A stretch of DNA of 64,000 nucleotides from Xanthomonas hortorum (GTDB lineage Bacteria; Pseudomonadota; Gammaproteobacteria; Xanthomonadales; Xanthomonadaceae): assembly GCF_024339125.1 (NCBI RefSeq), contig NZ_CP101417.1, forward strand, positions 4,723,001 to 4,787,000. The letters are read 5' to 3'. Of the stretch, positions 22,636 to 34,218 are shown in pieces. Both the position numbers and the translations under genes were made by a program. Every line of letters begins with the position of its first letter. Position 1 is the stretch's first letter. The notes under the pieces were generated by a model. The model did no database searches. It was not told the DNA's origin and saw nothing but the letters and a program-made list of their open reading frames with translations.

Positions 22636-24138
22636 TTACAGCTTGGTCGCGGCAATCTGGGTAGCCAGCTTGGCGATCGATGGTTCCATCAGATCGGTCA
22701 GCGGCTTCGGATACAGGCCCAGGGCCAGCACGCCAGCGGCGAACACCCCCAGCACGAATGCCTCACGGCCATTGATGTCCTTCAACTCGGCCACGTGAGC
22801 GTTGGCCACTTCACCGAAGAACACGCGCTTGTAGAGCCACAAGGTGTAAGCCGCAGTGATCACCAACGTGGTGGCCGCGCCGAAGGCGATCAACGGGTGC
22901 TTCTGGAAGCTGGCCAGGATCACCATGAACTCGCCCACGAAACCGCTGGTACCCGGCAGGCCGGCATTGGCCATGAAGAACAGCATGGCGAAGGTGGCAA
23001 ACCACGGCATCACGTTGACCACGCCGCCGTAATCGGCGATGCGGCGGGTATGCATGCGGTCGTACAGCACGCCGATGCAGGAGAACATCGCACCGGACAC
23101 GAAACCATGCGAAATCATCTGCACCATTGCGCCCTGCAGGCCCAGGCGTGCGGCGTCGGTGCTGCCGTAGTCGCGCACCAGGGTGAAGGCGATAAAGGTG
23201 CCGAGAGTGACGAAGCCCATGTGCGCGATGGACGAATACGCCACCAGCTTCTTCATGTCGTCCTGCACCAACGCCACCAGGCCGACGTAGATCACCGCGA
23301 TCAGCGACAGCGTGATCACCAACCAGGCGAACTCATGGCTGGCATCCGGCACGATCGGCAGGTTGAAGCGCAGGAAGCCGTAGCCACCAATCTTCAGCGC
23401 GATCGCGGCCAGGATCACCGAACCGGCGGTCGGCGCCTCGACGTGCGCATCGGGCAGCCAGGTATGCACCGGGAACATCGGCACCTTGACCGCGAAGGCG
23501 ATCAGGAACGCGAAGAAGATCCAGGTCTGCTCCTTGGCGGTCAGCTGCAGCGCGTACAGGTCGGCGAGCTGGAAGCTGCCGCCCTTCAGATACAGGTAGA
23601 CCAGGCCCACCAGCATCAGCACCGAGCCGAGGAAGGTGTACAGGAAGAACTTCATCGCCGCATAGATACGCCGCGGGCCGCCCCAGACACCGATGATCAG
23701 GAACATCGGAATCAGCATGGCTTCGAAGAAGACGTAGAACAGCATCGCGTCGGTGGCAGCGAAGATGCCCAGCGTGACGCCTTCCAGGATCAGGAACGCC
23801 GCAACGTACTGATTGACGCGCTTGTCGATCGAGCGCCAGGCGCCGATCAGGGCGAGCACCGTCACCAGTGTGGTCAGCACGATCAACGCGACCGCGATGC
23901 CATCCACGCCCAGGTTGTAGCCGATGTTGTAGGCCGGGATCCAGGCATGCAGTTCGACGAATTGCAGGGCGTCATTGGCGGTGTCGTAGCCCAGCAGCGG
24001 CAGACTCAGCACAAAGGTCGCCACCGCCACCGCCAGCGACGCCCAGCGGGCAGTCTCGGCGTTGCGCAACGCAAGGATCAGGGCGCCACCGATAATCGGC
24101 AGCCAGATCAAGATAGACAGTAAAGGCCAGTTCGACAC
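22636..24138 (-). CDS. nuoM: NADH-quinone oxidoreductase subunit M
   Basis: 500 residues, about 14 membrane segments. The family motif FFEAMLIPMFLIIGVWGG and the lysine/histidine-bearing VKVPMFPVHTWLPDAHVEAPTAGSV segment mark the proton channel. It starts with GTG at 24138. It is one of three antiporter-like subunits of complex I, between nuoL and nuoN. Confidence 0.96.
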   Translation of the reverse strand: MSNWPLLSILIWLPIIGGALILALRNAETARWASLAVAVATFVLSLPLLGYDTANDALQFVELHAWIPAYNIGYNLGVDGIAVALIVLTTLVTVLALIGAWRSIDKRVNQYVAAFLILEGVTLGIFAATDAMLFYVFFEAMLIPMFLIIGVWGGPRRIYAAMKFFLYTFLGSVLMLVGLVYLYLKGGSFQLADLYALQLTAKEQTWIFFAFLIAFAVKVPMFPVHTWLPDAHVEAPTAGSVILAAIALKIGGYGFLRFNLPIVPDASHEFAWLVITLSLIAVIYVGLVALVQDDMKKLVAYSSIAHMGFVTLGTFIAFTLVRDYGSTDAARLGLQGAMVQMISHGFVSGAMFSCIGVLYDRMHTRRIADYGGVVNVMPWFATFAMLFFMANAGLPGTSGFVGEFMVILASFQKHPLIAFGAATTLVITAAYTLWLYKRVFFGEVANAHVAELKDINGREAFVLGVFAAGVLALGLYPKPLTDLMEPSIAKLATQIAATKL

Positions 24139-24158
24139 GTTTTCTTATTCCGTACAGG

Positions 24159-26258
24159 TCAACGCCAGAAATGCATCAGTACCGCCAACAAGGCGATCAA
24201 ACCGATGATCATTGCGAAGGCGTAGTGATAGAGGAAACCGGATTGCGTGCGACGCAGCAGATTTGCAGCCAGGTCGATCAGTCGGGCAGAACCATTGACG
24301 ACGACACCGTCGACCACATGGGTATCGATGGCACGTGACGCCTTGCCAAGGACCACGCCGCCACCGGCGAAGCCATTGATCCAGAGCTTGTCGAAACCGT
24401 ACTTGTTTTCCAGCAGCCACACGACCGGCGCGAACGCCTTGCGCGACTTGGTGGCCAGGTCGGGCATCCACAGGTAGAACAGCGCGGCCAGCAACAGACC
24501 GGCAACGGTCAGGAAGAACGGCGCCGCCATCATGCCGTGCAGCGCGAAGGCCACCGGACCATGGAACTCTTCGGCCAGTGCACCGACGGTGTCGCGTGCC
24601 GGATCGTAGAAATCGACGATACCGGTGAAGAACGAGACAGCCTGCCCCTTGATGGCATGCGCCGCGTGGTGACCTTGCCAATCGGTGCCGAACAACATCG
24701 GGCCGATGGTGAAGAAGCCGATCGCCACCGAAGGGATCGCCAGCAGGATCAGCGGCAGCGTCACCACCCACTTGGACTCGTGCGGCTCATGGGCACCGTG
24801 ATGGCCATGACCGTGGTCATCGTGGCCATGCGTATCGTGTGCATGGGCATCGTGCGCATGGGCGTCGCGGAAGCGCTCCTTGCCGTGGAAGGTCAGGAAC
24901 AGCAGACGGAAGCTGTAGAAGCTGGTCACCAGCACGCCGCCGAGCACCGCCCAGTAGCCATAGGTCGCGATCCAGCTATGCGACTCGTGGGCATGATGCG
25001 CAGCTGCCTCGATGATGGTGTCCTTCGAGTAAAAGCCGGAGAAGAACGGCGTACCGACCAGTGCCAACGTACCGATCACGCTGGTCCAGTAGGTCACCTT
25101 CATGTATTTGCGCAGGCCGCCCATCTTGCGCATGTCCTGCTCGTGGTGCATGCCGATGATGACCGAGCCGGCTGCCAGGAACAGCAGCGCCTTGAAGAAG
25201 GCATGCGTCATCAGATGGAACACGGCCGCCGAGTAGGCGGACACGCCCAGCGCCACGGTCATGTAGCCGAGCTGGGACAGCGTGGAATACGCAACCACGC
25301 GCTTGATGTCGTTCTGCACGATGCCGATCAGGCCGGTGAAGAAGGCCGTGGTCGCACCGATGAACAGGATGAAGTTGAGTGCGGTTTCCGACAGCTCAAA
25401 CAGCGGCGACATGCGCGCGACCATGAAGATGCCGGCGGTCACCATCGTCGCGGCATGGATCAGTGCCGAAATCGGCGTCGGTCCTTCCATCGAGTCCGGC
25501 AGCCACACATGCAGCGGCACCTGCGCCGACTTGCCCATCGCACCGATGAACAGGCAGATGCAGATCAGCGTCATCACGCTCCACTCGTGGCCGGCGAACA
25601 GCTGCACCTTGGCACCGGCCATGGTGGTCGCGTTGGCAAACACGGTGGAGTAGTCCAGCGAACCGAACCACAGCAGCACACCGGCAATGCCGAGAATGAA
25701 GCCGAAGTCGCCGACGCGATTGACCAGGAACGCCTTCATGTTGGCGAACACCGCAGTCGGGCGCTTGAACCAGAAACCGATCAGCAGGTAGGACACCAGG
25801 CCCACCGCTTCCCAGCCGAAGAACAGCTGCAGGAAGTTGTTGCTCATCACCAGCGTCAGCATGGAGAAGGTGAACAACGAGATGTAGCTGAAGAAGCGCT
25901 GGTAACCCGGGTCTTCTTCCATGTAGCCGATGGTGTAGATGTGCACCAGCAGCGACACGAAGGTCACCACCACCATCATCATCGCGGTCAGGCGGTCGAC
26001 CATGAAGCCGACATGCGCCGAGTAGTTACCGACGTCGAAGAAGGTGTACAGGTTCTGGTTGAACGGGCTGGCGCCCTGCTCCACCAGTTGATACAGCGTC
26101 AGGCACGACAGCACGCAGCTGACCGCCACGCCCAGGATGGTGACGTATTGCGCGCCCTTGCGCCCTACCTGGCGACCGAACAGGCCGGCGATGATGCTGC
26201 CGACCAGCGGTGCAAGCACCACCGCAATCAACAGACTCTTGGAGAGAGTGATTTCCAT
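24159..26258 (-). CDS. nuoL: NADH-quinone oxidoreductase subunit L
   Basis: 699 residues, the distal proton-pumping subunit of complex I. Typical blocks are LQLFFGWEAVGLVSYLLIGFW, GKSAQVPLHVWLPDSMEGPTPISALIHAATM and the C-terminal lateral helix region. A His/Asp-rich loop (HAHDAHAHDTHGHDDHGHGH, about 470-490) could bind metal and is longer than in E. coli. Start ATG at 26258. Confidence 0.96.
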   Translation of the reverse strand: MEITLSKSLLIAVVLAPLVGSIIAGLFGRQVGRKGAQYVTILGVAVSCVLSCLTLYQLVEQGASPFNQNLYTFFDVGNYSAHVGFMVDRLTAMMMVVVTFVSLLVHIYTIGYMEEDPGYQRFFSYISLFTFSMLTLVMSNNFLQLFFGWEAVGLVSYLLIGFWFKRPTAVFANMKAFLVNRVGDFGFILGIAGVLLWFGSLDYSTVFANATTMAGAKVQLFAGHEWSVMTLICICLFIGAMGKSAQVPLHVWLPDSMEGPTPISALIHAATMVTAGIFMVARMSPLFELSETALNFILFIGATTAFFTGLIGIVQNDIKRVVAYSTLSQLGYMTVALGVSAYSAAVFHLMTHAFFKALLFLAAGSVIIGMHHEQDMRKMGGLRKYMKVTYWTSVIGTLALVGTPFFSGFYSKDTIIEAAAHHAHESHSWIATYGYWAVLGGVLVTSFYSFRLLFLTFHGKERFRDAHAHDAHAHDTHGHDDHGHGHHGAHEPHESKWVVTLPLILLAIPSVAIGFFTIGPMLFGTDWQGHHAAHAIKGQAVSFFTGIVDFYDPARDTVGALAEEFHGPVAFALHGMMAAPFFLTVAGLLLAALFYLWMPDLATKSRKAFAPVVWLLENKYGFDKLWINGFAGGGVVLGKASRAIDTHVVDGVVVNGSARLIDLAANLLRRTQSGFLYHYAFAMIIGLIALLAVLMHFWR

Positions 26259-26265
26259 CTACAGG

Positions 26266-26571
26266 TCAGCCCTTCAACGTATCGACTTCGGCCACATTGA
26301 TCGTGCGGCGCGTGCGGAACAGAGTCACCAGGATCGCAAGGCCGATCGCAGCCTCCGCAGCGGCAACGGTCAGGATGAAGAACACGAACAACTGGCCTGC
26401 GGGGTCGCCGAGCTCGCGCGAGAACGCAATGAAGTTGACGTTGACCGATAGCAGCATCAACTCGATCGACATCAGCAACACGATGACGTTCTTGCGGTTG
26501 AGGAAGATGCCGGCCAGCGAGATGCAGAACAGCACCGCGCCCAGTCCAAGCAGGTGGCCCAAGGTAATCAA
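26266..26571 (-). CDS. nuoK: NADH-quinone oxidoreductase subunit K
   Basis: 101 residues, three membrane helices, with the buried glutamates in [11 protein letters not shown] and [11 protein letters not shown] that belong to the central proton route. It starts with TTG at 26571 in a TTGA overlap with the nuoJ stop. Confidence 0.94.
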   Translation of the reverse strand: MITLGHLLGLGAVLFCISLAGIFLNRKNVIVLLMSIELMLLSVNVNFIAFSRELGDPAGQLFVFFILTVAAAEAAIGLAILVTLFRTRRTINVAEVDTLKG

Positions 26572-27230
26572 GACTTCGCCTCCTGTCCGTCAGCCGCATC
26601 GAGCTTCGGCGCGACCTGCACCGGCTTTTCAACCGCCATTTTGACCATGCGCAGACGATCACCCGCCTTCACCCGCGATTGATCACCAGCGTTCTGCAGC
26701 TTGATGCCGGTGCGCTTACGCAAGGTCAGCATCACGGCGGCCACCACCGCCACGGTCAGAATCACTGCGGCAAATTCGAATGGCAGCAGGAACTCGGTGT
26801 ATAGGCTCTTGGCCAACCAGGTCAGGTTCGACACGTCGGCCGCCTGCGCGGCAGCGTTGTCTGCCGGGAACGGCGTGGCGCTACGTGCCTTTACGCCGAT
26901 CAGGGTGACCATCTGCGCAAACATGGCGACCGCCACGATGACGCCGACCGGCATGTACTTGACCCAACCCTCGCGCAGGCGGCTGGTGTCGATGTCCAGC
27001 ATCATCACCACGAACAGGAACAGCACCATCACCGCACCGACGTAGACCAGCACCAGCGTCACGCCAAGGAACTCGGCGCCGACCAGCAACCAGATGCACG
27101 CCATCGAGAAGAAGGTGAGGATCAGGCACAACACGGCGTACACCGGATTGCGCACGCTGATCACCGCACCCGCAGAGACAACCGCGACGGCGGAGAACGC
27201 GTAGAAAGCAATTTTGACCCAGTCCATCAT
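26568..27230 (-). CDS. nuoJ: NADH-quinone oxidoreductase subunit J
   Basis: 220 residues with five membrane segments: [24 protein letters not shown], then [24 protein letters not shown], whose pi-bulge tyrosine is characteristic. A soluble tail of about 45 residues ([14 protein letters not shown]...) is longer than usual. Two ATG codons are adjacent at the start; the first was used. It lies 4 bases after the nuoI stop. Confidence 0.94.
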   Translation of the reverse strand: MMDWVKIAFYAFSAVAVVSAGAVISVRNPVYAVLCLILTFFSMACIWLLVGAEFLGVTLVLVYVGAVMVLFLFVVMMLDIDTSRLREGWVKYMPVGVIVAVAMFAQMVTLIGVKARSATPFPADNAAAQAADVSNLTWLAKSLYTEFLLPFEFAAVILTVAVVAAVMLTLRKRTGIKLQNAGDQSRVKAGDRLRMVKMAVEKPVQVAPKLDAADGQEAKS

Positions 27231-27234
27231 GACC

Positions 27235-27723
27235 TCAACGGAAGGCGGCATCGGCAGCGCGACGCTCGGCGATCTCGGTTTCGAACCGGTCTCCGATCGC
27301 CAGCAGCTGCGGCTTGTTAAGAATATTTTCGCCGCGCTTCTCGAAGTGATACTCGAGGAGGTGCGTCTCGACGATCGAATCCACCGGGCAGCTTTCTTCG
27401 CAGAAGCCGCAGAAGATGCACTTGAACAGATCGATGTCGTAGCGGGTGGTACGACGCGAACCGTCCTCGCGCTTGGCCGAGTCGATGGTGATCGCCAGCG
27501 CCGGGCACACCGCTTCGCACAGCTTGCAGGCGATGCAACGCTCTTCGCCGTTGGGATAACGACGCAGCGCATGCACGCCACGGAAGCGCGGCGACTGCGG
27601 GAACTTCTCCATCGGATACAGCACGGTGTACTTGGGCTTGAACGTGTATTTCAACGTCAGCCACAAGCCTCCGAGCAGTTCGAGCAGCAGCAAGCTTTTG
27701 AAGTAATGGGTGATCTTGTTCAT
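27235..27723 (-). CDS. nuoI: NADH-quinone oxidoreductase subunit I
   Basis: 162 residues. Two ferredoxin motifs, [12 protein letters not shown] and [12 protein letters not shown], bind clusters N6a and N6b that pass electrons towards N2. The amphipathic N-terminus attaches it to the membrane arm. The ATG at 27723 was preferred to a TTG one codon upstream. Confidence 0.96.
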   Translation of the reverse strand: MNKITHYFKSLLLLELLGGLWLTLKYTFKPKYTVLYPMEKFPQSPRFRGVHALRRYPNGEERCIACKLCEAVCPALAITIDSAKREDGSRRTTRYDIDLFKCIFCGFCEESCPVDSIVETHLLEYHFEKRGENILNKPQLLAIGDRFETEIAERRAADAAFR

Positions 27724-27726
27724 CAA

Positions 27727-28821
27727 TTACACGCCCTTCTGGATCACGCCGTAAAACACCATCAACGCCGTCACTGCGATCCACACGATCGTCAGCGGAA
27801 TGAACACCTTCCAGCCAAGACGCATGATCTGGTCATAGCGGTAGCGCGGGAAACTGGCACGGAACCAGATGTAAGCGCTGGCGAAGAAGAACACCTTCAT
27901 CAACAGCCACGGCCAACCGCCCTTCCACAGCCAATCGACCCACGGCGAGATATCCGGATTGCCCCAAGCCTGCGGCCATGGGCTCAACCAACCGCCAAGG
28001 AAGAAGATCGAGATCAGGAAGCTGACCAGGATCATGTTGGCGTATTCGGCCAGGAAGAACAGCGCGAACGCACCGCCCGAGTACTCCACCATGTGGCCGG
28101 CAACGATTTCCGATTCGCCTTCCACCACGTCGAACGGCGCGCGATTGGTTTCGGCGACGCCGGACACCCAGTACACGATGAACAACGGGAACAGCGGGAT
28201 CAGGAACCAATCGCCTACGCCCGAGCTACCGCCCTGCGCAAACACGATCTGACTCAGGTTGACGCTGCCCGACGCGATCATCACGCCGACCAGCGCAAAG
28301 CCCATCGCGATTTCGTAGCTGACTACCTGCGCGGCCGAGCGCATCGCACCCAGAAACGCGTATTTGGAGTTGGAGGCCCAGCCGGCCAGGATGATGCCGT
28401 ACACGCCCAACGAGGTCATCGCCAGCAGATACAGCAGCCCCACATTGGCGTTGGACAGCACCAGCTGCGCATCGAACGGCACCACCGACCAGGCCGCGAA
28501 GGCCGGCGCCAGCGTCAGCAGCGGCGCGATGATGAACATCGCCTTGTGCGCGCTACTCGGCTGCACGATCTCCTTGAACAGGAGTTTGAACACGTCGGCA
28601 AAGGCCTGAAAGATGCCCATGCCCACGTACATCGGCCCGTGGCGTACGTGCATCCAACCGATCAGCTTGCGCTCCCAGACCACAAAGAACGCCACCGCCA
28701 CGATCACCGGCACCGCGATCAGCAGGATCTTCAGCACGGTCCACAGCACCACGCCGCCATCGCCCAGCCCGACGAACCACTGGTGCAAAGGATTGACCAG
28801 ATTCAACAGCAATTCGTTCAT
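27727..28821 (-). CDS. nuoH: NADH-quinone oxidoreductase subunit H
   Basis: 364 residues, eight or more membrane segments. The quinone-site loop has [18 protein letters not shown], and [22 protein letters not shown] carries the conserved acidic funnel. The ATG at 28821 overlaps the nuoG stop by 4 bases; the frame extends 22 codons further up inside nuoG. Confidence 0.96.
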   Translation of the reverse strand: MNELLLNLVNPLHQWFVGLGDGGVVLWTVLKILLIAVPVIVAVAFFVVWERKLIGWMHVRHGPMYVGMGIFQAFADVFKLLFKEIVQPSSAHKAMFIIAPLLTLAPAFAAWSVVPFDAQLVLSNANVGLLYLLAMTSLGVYGIILAGWASNSKYAFLGAMRSAAQVVSYEIAMGFALVGVMIASGSVNLSQIVFAQGGSSGVGDWFLIPLFPLFIVYWVSGVAETNRAPFDVVEGESEIVAGHMVEYSGGAFALFFLAEYANMILVSFLISIFFLGGWLSPWPQAWGNPDISPWVDWLWKGGWPWLLMKVFFFASAYIWFRASFPRYRYDQIMRLGWKVFIPLTIVWIAVTALMVFYGVIQKGV

Positions 28822-31052
28822 GCAGCCACCACCGTTACCCGACCGGCACCAAGCGGCGCGGTTGCGCCATGGCCGGATTCGATCCACACCGTCCCCGGCG
28901 CGACGCGCTTGTCCAGCACCACCGGCAGCGTTGCCTTACCGGCATCGGTGCCGACCTTGACCATCTGACCTGCGCCAATCTGCAACTGCGCTGCCTGCTC
29001 TGGGTGCATGACCACACACGGCGCGATGTTGAGCGGATGCGACTGCAGTGCAGCGGCGCGGCGTACCACTGCGTCGGTGCGATAGATCGCAGCGGTCGCG
29101 GCCACTTCCAGCCCCTCGCTCGCAGCCACTGGCTGTGCGGAGGTTGCAGGCGTCACGCTGCGGTTCTGCATGCCGGCACGCAGGCCGACCAGATCGATGA
29201 ATTCGAAACCGGCCAGACCCAGCTCCCCACCAAGTGCGCGCAACACGCGCCAACCTTCGCGCGCTTCCACCGGCAAGCGGCCGGCGGCACGTGCGGTCTG
29301 CACGCGACCATCGAGATTGGTCAGCGAGGCATCGATTTCCGGCAATGCGCCGATCGGCAGAATCACATCGGCCACATCGCGCGTGGAAGTACAGGCGAAC
29401 TGGCTGAAGGCCACCACTTTGGCACCCGCCAGCGCGCTGCGTGCAGCCGCTGCATCGGCGAAATCCAGACCCGGCTCGATGCCATACAGCACATACGCCT
29501 GACGCGGCTGCGTCAGCATGCCGGTGACATCGCGTGCGGTCGGCAATACACCTTGCGAGACCAAGCCGACAGCATTGGCGCCCTGCGGAATACGGCACAG
29601 CGAGGCACCGGTTGCAGTAGCGAAGTCACGTGCGGCAGCACGCAACGCGGCAGCCTGCGGATGATTTTCAGCCAATGCGCCGACCACGATCACGGCACGC
29701 GTGGCGCCCTTGACCGCATCGCGCAATGCCGCATCGTCCAGTGCACCAGCCAGCTGCGACGGCGCAACGACCGTACGGCTTGCCTGGGTAAAGGCAAAAT
29801 CGAAATCGACCGGGTTGACCGAATGGATCTTGGTCCCGTTCTGGATGTTGGCCTTGCGCAGACGCGCATGCAGCAGCGGCAGTTCGTGACGCACGTTGGT
29901 GCCGAACAGCACTACCACATCGGCCTGCTCGATCTCGGCCAACGGCGTGGCAAACTCTTCGGCCACCGCAGCATCGGAGAAATCGCGATTGAGCAAACGG
30001 TGATCCAGATTGCCGCTACCCAGCCCTTCGGCCAGACGGGCCAGCAGCGCACCTTCCTCGTTGGAGGTGGACGGATGCACCAGCACGCCGAGCTGATCTC
30101 CAGCGTTGTCACGCAGGATTTGCGTGGCGGCAGCCAGCCCTTCGGCCCAGCTCACCTCGGTCCACTCACCGTTGACCTTCTTCAGCGGCTTGACCGCACG
30201 GTCTTCCGAGTACAGGCCCTGATGCGAATAACGATCGCGATCGGACAGCCAGCACTCGTTGACCGCCTCGTTCTCGCGCGGCACGGTACGCAGCACTTCG
30301 CCGCGACGCACGTGCAGGAACAGGTTCGAGCCCATCGCATCGTGATAGCCGAGCGATTCGCGTGCCATCAGCTCCCACGGGCGGGCACGGAACTGGAACA
30401 CCTTGTTGGTCAGCGCGCCGACCGGGCAGACGTCGATGACGTTGCCGGAAATTTCGGTGGTCAGCGGCTTGCCGTCGTAAGTGCCGATCTGCAGGTTTTC
30501 ACCGCGATACATGCCACCCAACTCGTAGGTGCCGGCGATGTCCGCAGTGAAGCGCACGCAACGGGTGCACTGGATGCAGCGGGTCATTTCGGTGGCGACC
30601 AGCGGACCGATGTCCTCGTCGGGCACCACGCGCTTACGCTCGTTGAAGCGGCTGACCGAACGGCCGTAACCGAGCGAAACGTCCTGCAATTCGCACTCGC
30701 CGCCCTGATCGCAGATCGGGCAGTCCAGCGGGTGATTGATCAGCAAAAATTCCATCACGCTGCGCTGGTACTTCAGCGCCTTTTCGCTACGCGTGGTGAC
30801 CTTCATGCCGTCCATCACCGGCGTGGCGCAGGCAGGCGACGGCTTCGGGGATTTTTCGACGTCCACCAGGCACATGCGGCAGTTGGCCGCGATCGGCAGC
30901 TTCTCATGGTAGCAGAAGCGCGGGATCGGGATGCCGGCCTTGTCGGCCGCCTGGATGATCATCGAACCCTTCGGCACCACCAGGGACTGCCCGTCGATTT
31001 CGACGGTGACATGGTCCGGTGGCACGTTCGGGTTCACTGGTTGGGCGCTCAT
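28818..31052 (-). CDS. nuoG: NADH-quinone oxidoreductase subunit G
   Basis: 744 residues. N-terminal [2Fe-2S] and [4Fe-4S] ligands are seen in [30 protein letters not shown] and [13 protein letters not shown], followed by a molybdopterin-oxidoreductase-like domain. The extra cluster N7 of E. coli NuoG needs a CxxCxxxC motif that is absent here, although the later cysteine ([10 protein letters not shown]) remains. The ATG at 31052 overlaps the nuoF stop by 4 bases. Confidence 0.96.
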   Translation of the reverse strand: MSAQPVNPNVPPDHVTVEIDGQSLVVPKGSMIIQAADKAGIPIPRFCYHEKLPIAANCRMCLVDVEKSPKPSPACATPVMDGMKVTTRSEKALKYQRSVMEFLLINHPLDCPICDQGGECELQDVSLGYGRSVSRFNERKRVVPDEDIGPLVATEMTRCIQCTRCVRFTADIAGTYELGGMYRGENLQIGTYDGKPLTTEISGNVIDVCPVGALTNKVFQFRARPWELMARESLGYHDAMGSNLFLHVRRGEVLRTVPRENEAVNECWLSDRDRYSHQGLYSEDRAVKPLKKVNGEWTEVSWAEGLAAATQILRDNAGDQLGVLVHPSTSNEEGALLARLAEGLGSGNLDHRLLNRDFSDAAVAEEFATPLAEIEQADVVVLFGTNVRHELPLLHARLRKANIQNGTKIHSVNPVDFDFAFTQASRTVVAPSQLAGALDDAALRDAVKGATRAVIVVGALAENHPQAAALRAAARDFATATGASLCRIPQGANAVGLVSQGVLPTARDVTGMLTQPRQAYVLYGIEPGLDFADAAAARSALAGAKVVAFSQFACTSTRDVADVILPIGALPEIDASLTNLDGRVQTARAAGRLPVEAREGWRVLRALGGELGLAGFEFIDLVGLRAGMQNRSVTPATSAQPVAASEGLEVAATAAIYRTDAVVRRAAALQSHPLNIAPCVVMHPEQAAQLQIGAGQMVKVGTDAGKATLPVVLDKRVAPGTVWIESGHGATAPLGAGRVTVVAA

Positions 31053-32383
31053 GCGGCCACTCCGACGTGCGTGTCGACGATCGAACGACCGTTGACGATG
31101 TAGTACTCGAACTCGTCCCAGAACTGGCGCAGGAATCCCTGGATCGGCCACGCCGCGGCTTCGCCGAACGCACAGATGGTGTGCCCTTCGATCTGGCCGG
31201 CAACGGTGCGCAACTGGTGCAGGTCTTCCATCGTGGCCTTGCCGGCGACGATGCGCTCCAGCACGCGGTGCATCCAGCCGGTGCCTTCGCGGCACGGCGT
31301 GCACTGACCGCAGGATTCCTTGTGGAAGAACTGCGAGATGCGGCAGGCAAAACGCACGCAGCAGACGCTGTCATCCAACACCACGATCGCGCCCGAACCC
31401 AGACCGGTCCCCAATGCACGCAAGGTGTCGTAATCCATCTGCAAGCCGGCGACCTGGTCGGCCTTCAGCACCGGCATCGAAACGCCGCCAGGCACCACGC
31501 CCTTGAGGGTACGGCCCGGACGCAGGCCACCGGCCATTTCCAGCAGTTCGTCGAAGGTGGTACCGAGCGGCACTTCGAAATTGCCGCCCTTTTGTACGCA
31601 GCCGGACACCGAGAAGATCTTCGGGCCGCCGTTCTTGGTCTTGCTCAACCCCAGAAACCACTCCGGGCCGTTGCGAATGATCGCCGGCACCGACGCGTAG
31701 GTCTCGGTGTTGTTGATGGTGGTCGGCTTGCCGTACAGGCCGAAGTTCGCCGGGAACGGCGGCTTGTAACGCGGCTGGCCCTTCTTGCCTTCCAGCGATT
31801 CCATCAGCGCGGTTTCTTCGCCGCAGATGTAGGCGCCGGCACCCAACGCACCGTAAATATCGATATCCACGCCGCTGCCGAGAATGTTCTTGCCCAACCA
31901 GCCGTTGGCATACGCATCGGCCAGCGCCAGTTCGAAGTTCTCGAACGGCTCGTGATGGAACTCGCCACGAAGATAGTTGTAACCCACGGTCGAACCGGTG
32001 GCGTAGCAGGCGATCGCCATGCCCTCCACCACCGAATGCGGGTTGTAACGCAGGATGTCGCGGTCCTTGCAGGTGCCCGGCTCGGATTCGTCCGAGTTGC
32101 ACAGGATGTATTTCTGCATCGTGCCCTTGGGCATGAACGACCACTTCAAGCCGGTCGGGAAGCCCGCGCCGCCACGGCCGCGCAGGTTCGACGCCTTGAC
32201 CATTTCGATGACGTCGGCCGGCGCGATCTTCTCTTCGAGGATCTTGCGCAGTGCGGCGTAGCCGCCAGTCTTGAGGTAGCTCTCGTACGACCACGGGGTG
32301 TCGTAGTGCAGCGTCGTGTAGACGACCTGATGCGGCAACGGCGCCGGACCGACCGGGCCTGAGGGTGCGTGATGATGTGCCAT
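31049..32383 (-). CDS. nuoF: NADH-quinone oxidoreductase subunit F
   Basis: 444 residues. It binds NADH, FMN and cluster N3 and is the electron entry point of complex I. Visible motifs are [29 protein letters not shown] and the cluster motif [13 protein letters not shown] near the end. It lies 3 bases after the nuoE stop. Confidence 0.96.
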   Translation of the reverse strand: MAHHHAPSGPVGPAPLPHQVVYTTLHYDTPWSYESYLKTGGYAALRKILEEKIAPADVIEMVKASNLRGRGGAGFPTGLKWSFMPKGTMQKYILCNSDESEPGTCKDRDILRYNPHSVVEGMAIACYATGSTVGYNYLRGEFHHEPFENFELALADAYANGWLGKNILGSGVDIDIYGALGAGAYICGEETALMESLEGKKGQPRYKPPFPANFGLYGKPTTINNTETYASVPAIIRNGPEWFLGLSKTKNGGPKIFSVSGCVQKGGNFEVPLGTTFDELLEMAGGLRPGRTLKGVVPGGVSMPVLKADQVAGLQMDYDTLRALGTGLGSGAIVVLDDSVCCVRFACRISQFFHKESCGQCTPCREGTGWMHRVLERIVAGKATMEDLHQLRTVAGQIEGHTICAFGEAAAWPIQGFLRQFWDEFEYYIVNGRSIVDTHVGVAA

Positions 32384-32386
32384 GTC

Positions 32387-32914
32387 TTACTCCAGCCCGT
32401 CCAGCAGCGCGTCGACCTTCTCTTTCGTCAGGTGCTCGTGGTAATGGCCGTTGATGACCATCATCGGCGCTGCAGAGCAGGCCGCCAGGCACTCTTCTTC
32501 GCGCTTGAGGTAGACCCGGCCATCGGCCGTGGACTGCCCCAGCTTGCAACCCAGTTTCTTCTCGGCGTGCGCCAGCAGATCCTCGGCGCCGTTGAGCCAG
32601 CAGCTGATGTTGGTGCAAAACGCCACGTTGTGGCGGCCGACCTTTTCAGTCTCGAACATCGAGTAGAAGCTGGCGACCTCGTAGGCCCACACCGGCGGCA
32701 GTTCCAGATACTTGGCCACGCCGACGATCAACTCATCGGTGAGCCAGCCCTGGTTCTGCTCTTGCGCAGCATGCAGGCCCTGCAGCACCGCCGAACGCTT
32801 GCGGTCGGGCGGAAACTTGCTCAGCCAATGATCGATGTGCGCGCGCGTCTTGTCGCTCAGCACTACCTGCGGATCGACGTCGCGCGCCGCTTCGAAATTA
32901 CCCGTCGCCTTCAT
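32387..32914 (-). CDS. nuoE: NADH-quinone oxidoreductase subunit E
   Basis: 175 residues, thioredoxin-like fold with the N1a [2Fe-2S] ligands C-x4-C in FCTNISCWL and C-x3-C in [12 protein letters not shown]. It partners NuoF in the NADH-dehydrogenase tip. The ATG overlaps the nuoD stop by 4 bases. Confidence 0.95.
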   Translation of the reverse strand: MKATGNFEAARDVDPQVVLSDKTRAHIDHWLSKFPPDRKRSAVLQGLHAAQEQNQGWLTDELIVGVAKYLELPPVWAYEVASFYSMFETEKVGRHNVAFCTNISCWLNGAEDLLAHAEKKLGCKLGQSTADGRVYLKREEECLAACSAAPMMVINGHYHEHLTKEKVDALLDGLE

Positions 32915-34218
32915 CGGTCAACCTCACCGAAAACCAAATCGTAAGTACCGATCATCGCCACGACGTCGGCCAGCAAATAGCCACGCACCACCGCGTCCAT
33001 CGAGGACAGATGCGCAAAGCCCGGCGCGCGCAGATGCAGGCGGAATGGCTTGTTGGCGCCATCGGACATCAGGTAGCAGCCGAACTCGCCCTTGGGTGCT
33101 TCGACGGCGCAATAGGTCTCGCCGGCCGGCACGCAATAGCCTTCACTGAACAGCTTGAAGTGATGGATCAGCGCTTCCATGTCGTCCTTCATGCCTTCGC
33201 GGCTTGGCGGAGCGACCTTGAAATTGGTGACCATGACCGGGCCTGGATTGGCCTTCAGCCAGGTCACGCACTGCTTGATGATGCGGTTGGATTCACGCAT
33301 CTCGGCAACACGGACCAGATAGCGGTCGTAGCAGTCGCCGTTGGTGCCGACCGGGATATCGAAATCCACCGCGTCGTACTTGGCATACGGCTGCTTCTTG
33401 CGCAGATCCCACTCGATACCGGAGCCACGCAGCATCGGGCCGGTCATGCCCCAGGCACGCGCCAGATCCGGGCTGATGATGCCGACATCGACGGTGCGCT
33501 GCTTCCAGATACGGTTATCGGTCAGCAGCGTTTCGTACTCGTCCACACGCGACGGGAAGGTATTGGTGAAGTCCTCGAGGAAATCCAGCATCGAGCCTTC
33601 GCGCGCGGCGTTGAGCTTCTTCAGCGCCCCGCCCTTGTGCCAACGCGATTCCTTGTACTTGGGCATGCGATCGGGCAGATCGCGATACACGCCACCGGGG
33701 CGATAGTAGGCGGCGTGCATGCGCGCGCCACTGACCGCCTCGTAGACGTCCATCAACTCTTCGCGCTCGCGGAACGCATACAGCATCACCGCCATCGCAC
33801 CCAGGTCGAGCGCGTTGGAGCCGAGCCACATCAGGTGGTTCTTGATGCGGGTGATTTCATCGAACATCGTGCGGATGTACTGCGCACGCTCGGGCACTTC
33901 GATTCCCATCAGGGACTCGATCGCGCGCACGTAGGCATGCTCGTTGCACATCATCGACACGTAATCCAGACGATCCATGTACGGAACCGACTGGTTGAAC
34001 GGCTTGGACTCGGCCAGCTTCTCGGTGCCACGGTGCAGCAGGCCGATATGCGGATCGGCACGCACCACGGTTTCGCCGTCCATTTCCAGGATCAAGCGCA
34101 GCACGCCGTGCGCCGCAGGATGCTGCGGGCCGAAGTTCATCGTGTAATTGCGGATTTCCTGCTTGCTTTCGACAGGATTGCTAGCGAAGGCGGCAGTCGC
34201 CTGGTGGAACTCACTCAC
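32911..34218 (-). CDS. nuoD: NADH-quinone oxidoreductase subunit D
   Basis: 435 residues, the 49-kDa-type subunit that shapes the quinone pocket. Typical blocks: [36 protein letters not shown] and [13 protein letters not shown]. It starts with GTG in a GTGA overlap with nuoC. NuoC and NuoD are separate here, unlike the fused E. coli protein. Confidence 0.96.
   Translation of the reverse strand: MSEFHQATAAFASNPVESKQEIRNYTMNFGPQHPAAHGVLRLILEMDGETVVRADPHIGLLHRGTEKLAESKPFNQSVPYMDRLDYVSMMCNEHAYVRAIESLMGIEVPERAQYIRTMFDEITRIKNHLMWLGSNALDLGAMAVMLYAFREREELMDVYEAVSGARMHAAYYRPGGVYRDLPDRMPKYKESRWHKGGALKKLNAAREGSMLDFLEDFTNTFPSRVDEYETLLTDNRIWKQRTVDVGIISPDLARAWGMTGPMLRGSGIEWDLRKKQPYAKYDAVDFDIPVGTNGDCYDRYLVRVAEMRESNRIIKQCVTWLKANPGPVMVTNFKVAPPSREGMKDDMEALIHHFKLFSEGYCVPAGETYCAVEAPKGEFGCYLMSDGANKPFRLHLRAPGFAHLSSMDAVVRGYLLADVVAMIGTYDLVFGEVDR

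Noticed and set aside
21664-24123. Open frame of 819 codons on the plus strand, opposite nuoM and nuoN
   Set aside because: It is antisense to well-supported genes, has Gln/His-rich low-complexity content and no ribosome-binding site. Long antisense frames are common in high-GC codon-biased DNA.
24537-26300. Open frame of 587 codons opposite nuoL
   Set aside because: Antisense shadow, His/Gln/Arg-rich, no start signal.
28869-31103. Open frame of 744 codons opposite nuoG
   Set aside because: Antisense shadow of a complete complex I gene.
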